The notes below the pieces were generated by a model. That model had not been told where the DNA came from and did not search any database. It worked only from the letters and a program-made list of their open reading frames with translations. Below are positions 62,268 through 64,000 of a stretch of DNA of 64,000 nt, piece after piece. The position numbers and the translations under genes are program-made. The DNA comes from Flammeovirgaceae bacterium (lineage in GTDB: Bacteria; Bacteroidota; Bacteroidia; Cytophagales; Cyclobacteriaceae): positions 310,001 to 374,000 of the forward strand of contig JADJRT010000001.1 in the NCBI GenBank assembly GCA_016712035.1, written 5' to 3'. Positions within the stretch are counted from its first letter, which is position 1, and each line of letters begins with the position of its first letter.

Positions 62268-62275
62268 TACCTTTG
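62268..62275 (+). promoter_or_regulatory. Bacteroidota-type -7 box before the metal-efflux genes
   Basis: TACCTTTG matches TAnnTTTG and lies 8 nt before the ATG at 62284, predicting a very short leader. A TTTG at 62251-62254 is too close to be a standard -33 box. Confidence 0.5.
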
Positions 62276-62283
62276 AAACAATA

Positions 62284-62652
62284 ATGCTACGCTTCTGCGC
62301 AATCGGCCTGTTTCTCATTTATCTGGTTTCGTTTACCGAATTTAAAGAGGTATTACGTTTGCCCTTGCTCGTGCAACATTATGCAGAACATAAAGATCAA
62401 GTTGCTGAAATGTCTTTCCTGGAATTTCTGGTCATGCATTATAAAACAGATGAAGCACATGATGATCGGGACAATCGACTGCCATTCAAAGATTCCAGCC
62501 ATTCTTTCATCGGTCAACTTGTTGTGCTTCCCATTCAAAAAATATCCTTAGCAGAACAAATAGAAACAACTGAAACATCTTATCAGTTCTTTTATTTTCA
62601 ACACGAACCTAAGTTGATTACGGCTGATATTTTTCAGCCCCCTAAAGTCTAA
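62284..62652 (+). CDS. Small protein upstream of the metal-efflux gene
   Basis: 122 residues with a hydrophobic N-terminus (FCAIGLFLIYLVSF) that acts as a signal or anchor. The middle has several His, Asp and Glu (HYKTDEAHDDRDN), a composition that could bind metal. It sits 127 nt upstream of the CusA/CzcA gene; Bacteroidota metal-resistance loci often carry a small gene of this kind at this place (from memory). I know no proven function. It is likely the first gene of the efflux operon. Confidence 0.75.
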   Translation: MLRFCAIGLFLIYLVSFTEFKEVLRLPLLVQHYAEHKDQVAEMSFLEFLVMHYKTDEAHDDRDNRLPFKDSSHSFIGQLVVLPIQKISLAEQIETTETSYQFFYFQHEPKLITADIFQPPKV

Positions 62653-62689
62653 CAACCCTACCTTAGCATGTATGGCATAGCACGCGCGC

Positions 62690-62752
62690 GCATGCTATTA
62701 TCTTCATGTGTCTACTAATACCTTCGAAAAAAGTGACATCACTTTCGATTGC
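62690..62752 (+). promoter_or_regulatory. Hairpin region upstream of the efflux gene
   Basis: A run of alternating purine-pyrimidine bases (GCACGCGCGCGCATGC) sits inside ATAGCA/TGCTAT arms at about 62684-62701. Further on, AAAGTGA-CA-TCACTTT forms a 7-bp hairpin near 62729-62744. It may be a control site for the efflux gene or a terminator for the small gene; it is not proven either way. Confidence 0.35.
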
Positions 62753-62779
62753 TTATATCATTTATAACACTCAGCAACA

Positions 62780-64000
62780 ATGCTAACCAGAATCATAGAG
62801 TTTTCAGTAAGACAGAAATTAATTATTGGGTTAATGGTAATCGGACTCATTGGGTATGGAGCCTATGAATTTACACGACTGCCCATTGATGCTGTCCCTG
62901 ATATCACGAACAATCAGGTACAGGTAATCACGATTATTCCTTCCTTAGGCGCAGCCGACATTGAACGCCTTATTACATTCCCGATTGAACAGGCAAACAG
63001 CAACATTCATGGCCTTCTTGAAATCAGGAGTTTTTCGCGATTCGGATTATCCCTTGTGACCATCGTATTTGATGACAATACCGATGTCTATTGGGCCCGT
63101 CAGCAAGTGACGGAACGATTGCAGATAGCAAAGATCAAATCCCCAAAGGCTTGGGGACACCGGTATTAGCCCCGGTAACAACGGGGTTGGGTGAAATCTA
63201 TCAATATGTGGTCAAAGCAAAGAAAGGATATGAAGACCGCTACGATATCACGGAGTTGCGCACAATTCAGGACTGGATCGTAAGAAGGCAGCTCTTACGG
63301 GTGTCAGGTGTGGCCGATGTGAGCAGCTTGGGGGGTAAACTGAAGCAATACGAGATTGCGATTGATCCCAATAAATTGAAATCCTACGGACTTACCGTGA
63401 GTGATGTGTTCAGTGCCCTGGAGAACAATAACCAAAATACCGGGGGAGCTTATATCGAACGACAGACAACCGTATTATACATTCGAAGCGAAGGATTGAT
63501 TGGTGATATCGGTGACATCAACAGTATTGCGGTTAAAAACACGGAGAATGGAACGCCATTATTTATAAAAGATGTAGCCGAAGTGAGAATAGGCAGTGCC
63601 ATTCGCTATGGAGCGATGACCTATAATGGGGAGGGTGAAGTGGCTGGTGCCGTAGTGATGATGTTGAAAGGTGCCAATAGCAGTCTCGTTATTAAAGATG
63701 TCAAAGATAAAATTGAGCAAATCAAAAAGATTTTACCCGAAGGCGTAGAGATAGAGCCCTTTCTAGATAGAACCAAAATGGTAAGCCATGCCATTGGCAC
63801 TGTTGAGAAAAATTTAATGGAGGGAGCCTTGATTGTAGTTTTTGTTCTTGTCTTGTTTCTTGGAAATTTCCGCGCTGGTTTTTTAGTGGCCTCCGTTATT
63901 CCGCTCGCTATGCTTTTTGCTGTGATTATGATGAACCTGTTTGGCGTAAGCGGAAACCTGATGAGTTTGGGTGCTTTGGATTTTGGATTGATTGTAGACG
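62780..64000 (+). CDS. CusA/CzcA-type heavy-metal RND efflux pump (5' part, one frameshift, runs off the window)
   Basis: Inner-membrane pump of the HME-RND type, which expels Cu/Ag or Zn/Co/Cd ions using the proton gradient. The N-terminal helix (IIGLMVIGLIGYGAYEF) and TRLPIDAVPDITNNQVQV are typical. The first periplasmic lobe follows, and the second helix group begins at about residue 340 (GALIVVFVLVLFLGN). The window ends at the start of the conserved DFGLIVDG motif. The frame breaks at about 63131-63134; one added G gives AKDQIPKGLGTPVLAPV and an open frame to the edge. The metal is not decided by the visible part. Confidence 0.92.

Noticed and set aside
1..64000. tRNA, rRNA or riboswitch genes
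   Set aside because: I saw no cloverleaf-like segment with GTTCRA, rRNA stretch or known riboswitch core while reading; a covariance search was not possible.

Overview
The window looks like chromosomal DNA of a gliding Bacteroidota, most likely a Cytophagales-type member. Pointers are a GldB gliding lipoprotein, tandem PD40/carboxypeptidase-regulatory/OmpA outer-membrane proteins, DUF3857 transglutaminase-like proteins, DUF1080, a patatin fused to an outer-membrane barrel, a DUF6427-like membrane protein, no obvious Shine-Dalgarno sequences, and promoter-like TAnnTTTG boxes close to start codons. The content is core and housekeeping. I see no tRNA, rRNA, transposase, CRISPR array, phage or conjugation gene.

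Layout. 1-11 kb: end of a membrane protein, a TPM/zinc-ribbon protein, glutamate synthase gltBD, an amidohydrolase, a TPR protein and a lipid kinase. 11-18 kb: a damaged RDD protein, DinB, an M14 carboxypeptidase, an aminotransferase, an antitoxin-like orphan, a zinc alcohol dehydrogenase coupled to a deoxynucleoside kinase. 18-28 kb: gldB, a nucleoside-type MFS carrier with a Gfo/Idh/MocA dehydrogenase, a GNAT, an acyltransferase, an ankyrin lipoprotein divergent from an AraC-TM-TPR regulator, a glycosyltransferase and a lipoprotein. 28-39 kb: DUF1080 with a phosphotriesterase-like hydrolase, an ECF sigma/anti-sigma/lipoprotein operon, an M20 dipeptidase, dsbD, an M23 peptidase and the patatin-barrel protein. 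39-54 kb: two CRD-OmpA proteins, AsmA, a lipoprotein, a DUF6427-like protein, rbfA, an FtsX-type permease, a SNF2 helicase, a lauroyl-type acyltransferase and an SDR. 54-64 kb: tandem DUF3857 proteins, radA, a DUF2179 protein, a PLP desulfhydrase/ACC deaminase-like enzyme, a radical SAM protein, and the start of a CusA/CzcA metal efflux gene.

The sequence has many single-base indels. At least fifteen conserved genes are split by a frameshift or an in-frame stop, mostly in short homopolymers, and each reads through as a full-length family member when corrected. This is the signature of an unpolished long-read assembly rather than mass gene decay. I merged these fragments into single genes. Corrected ends also give tidy neighbour spacing (for example 41524/41527 and 149/157).

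The most interesting non-coding content is a family of about 33-bp near-perfect palindromes with a 3-nt loop. There are four copies, three between genes and one inserted in frame inside a diacylglycerol-kinase-like gene. A second double-hairpin repeat flanks an acetyltransferase gene. I found no clear candidate for a wholly new multi-gene system. The best leads are the palindrome family, a membrane-anchored AraC/TPR regulator, the ECF operon with an unknown lipoprotein, and seven convergent gene pairs whose 3' ends nearly touch or overlap.
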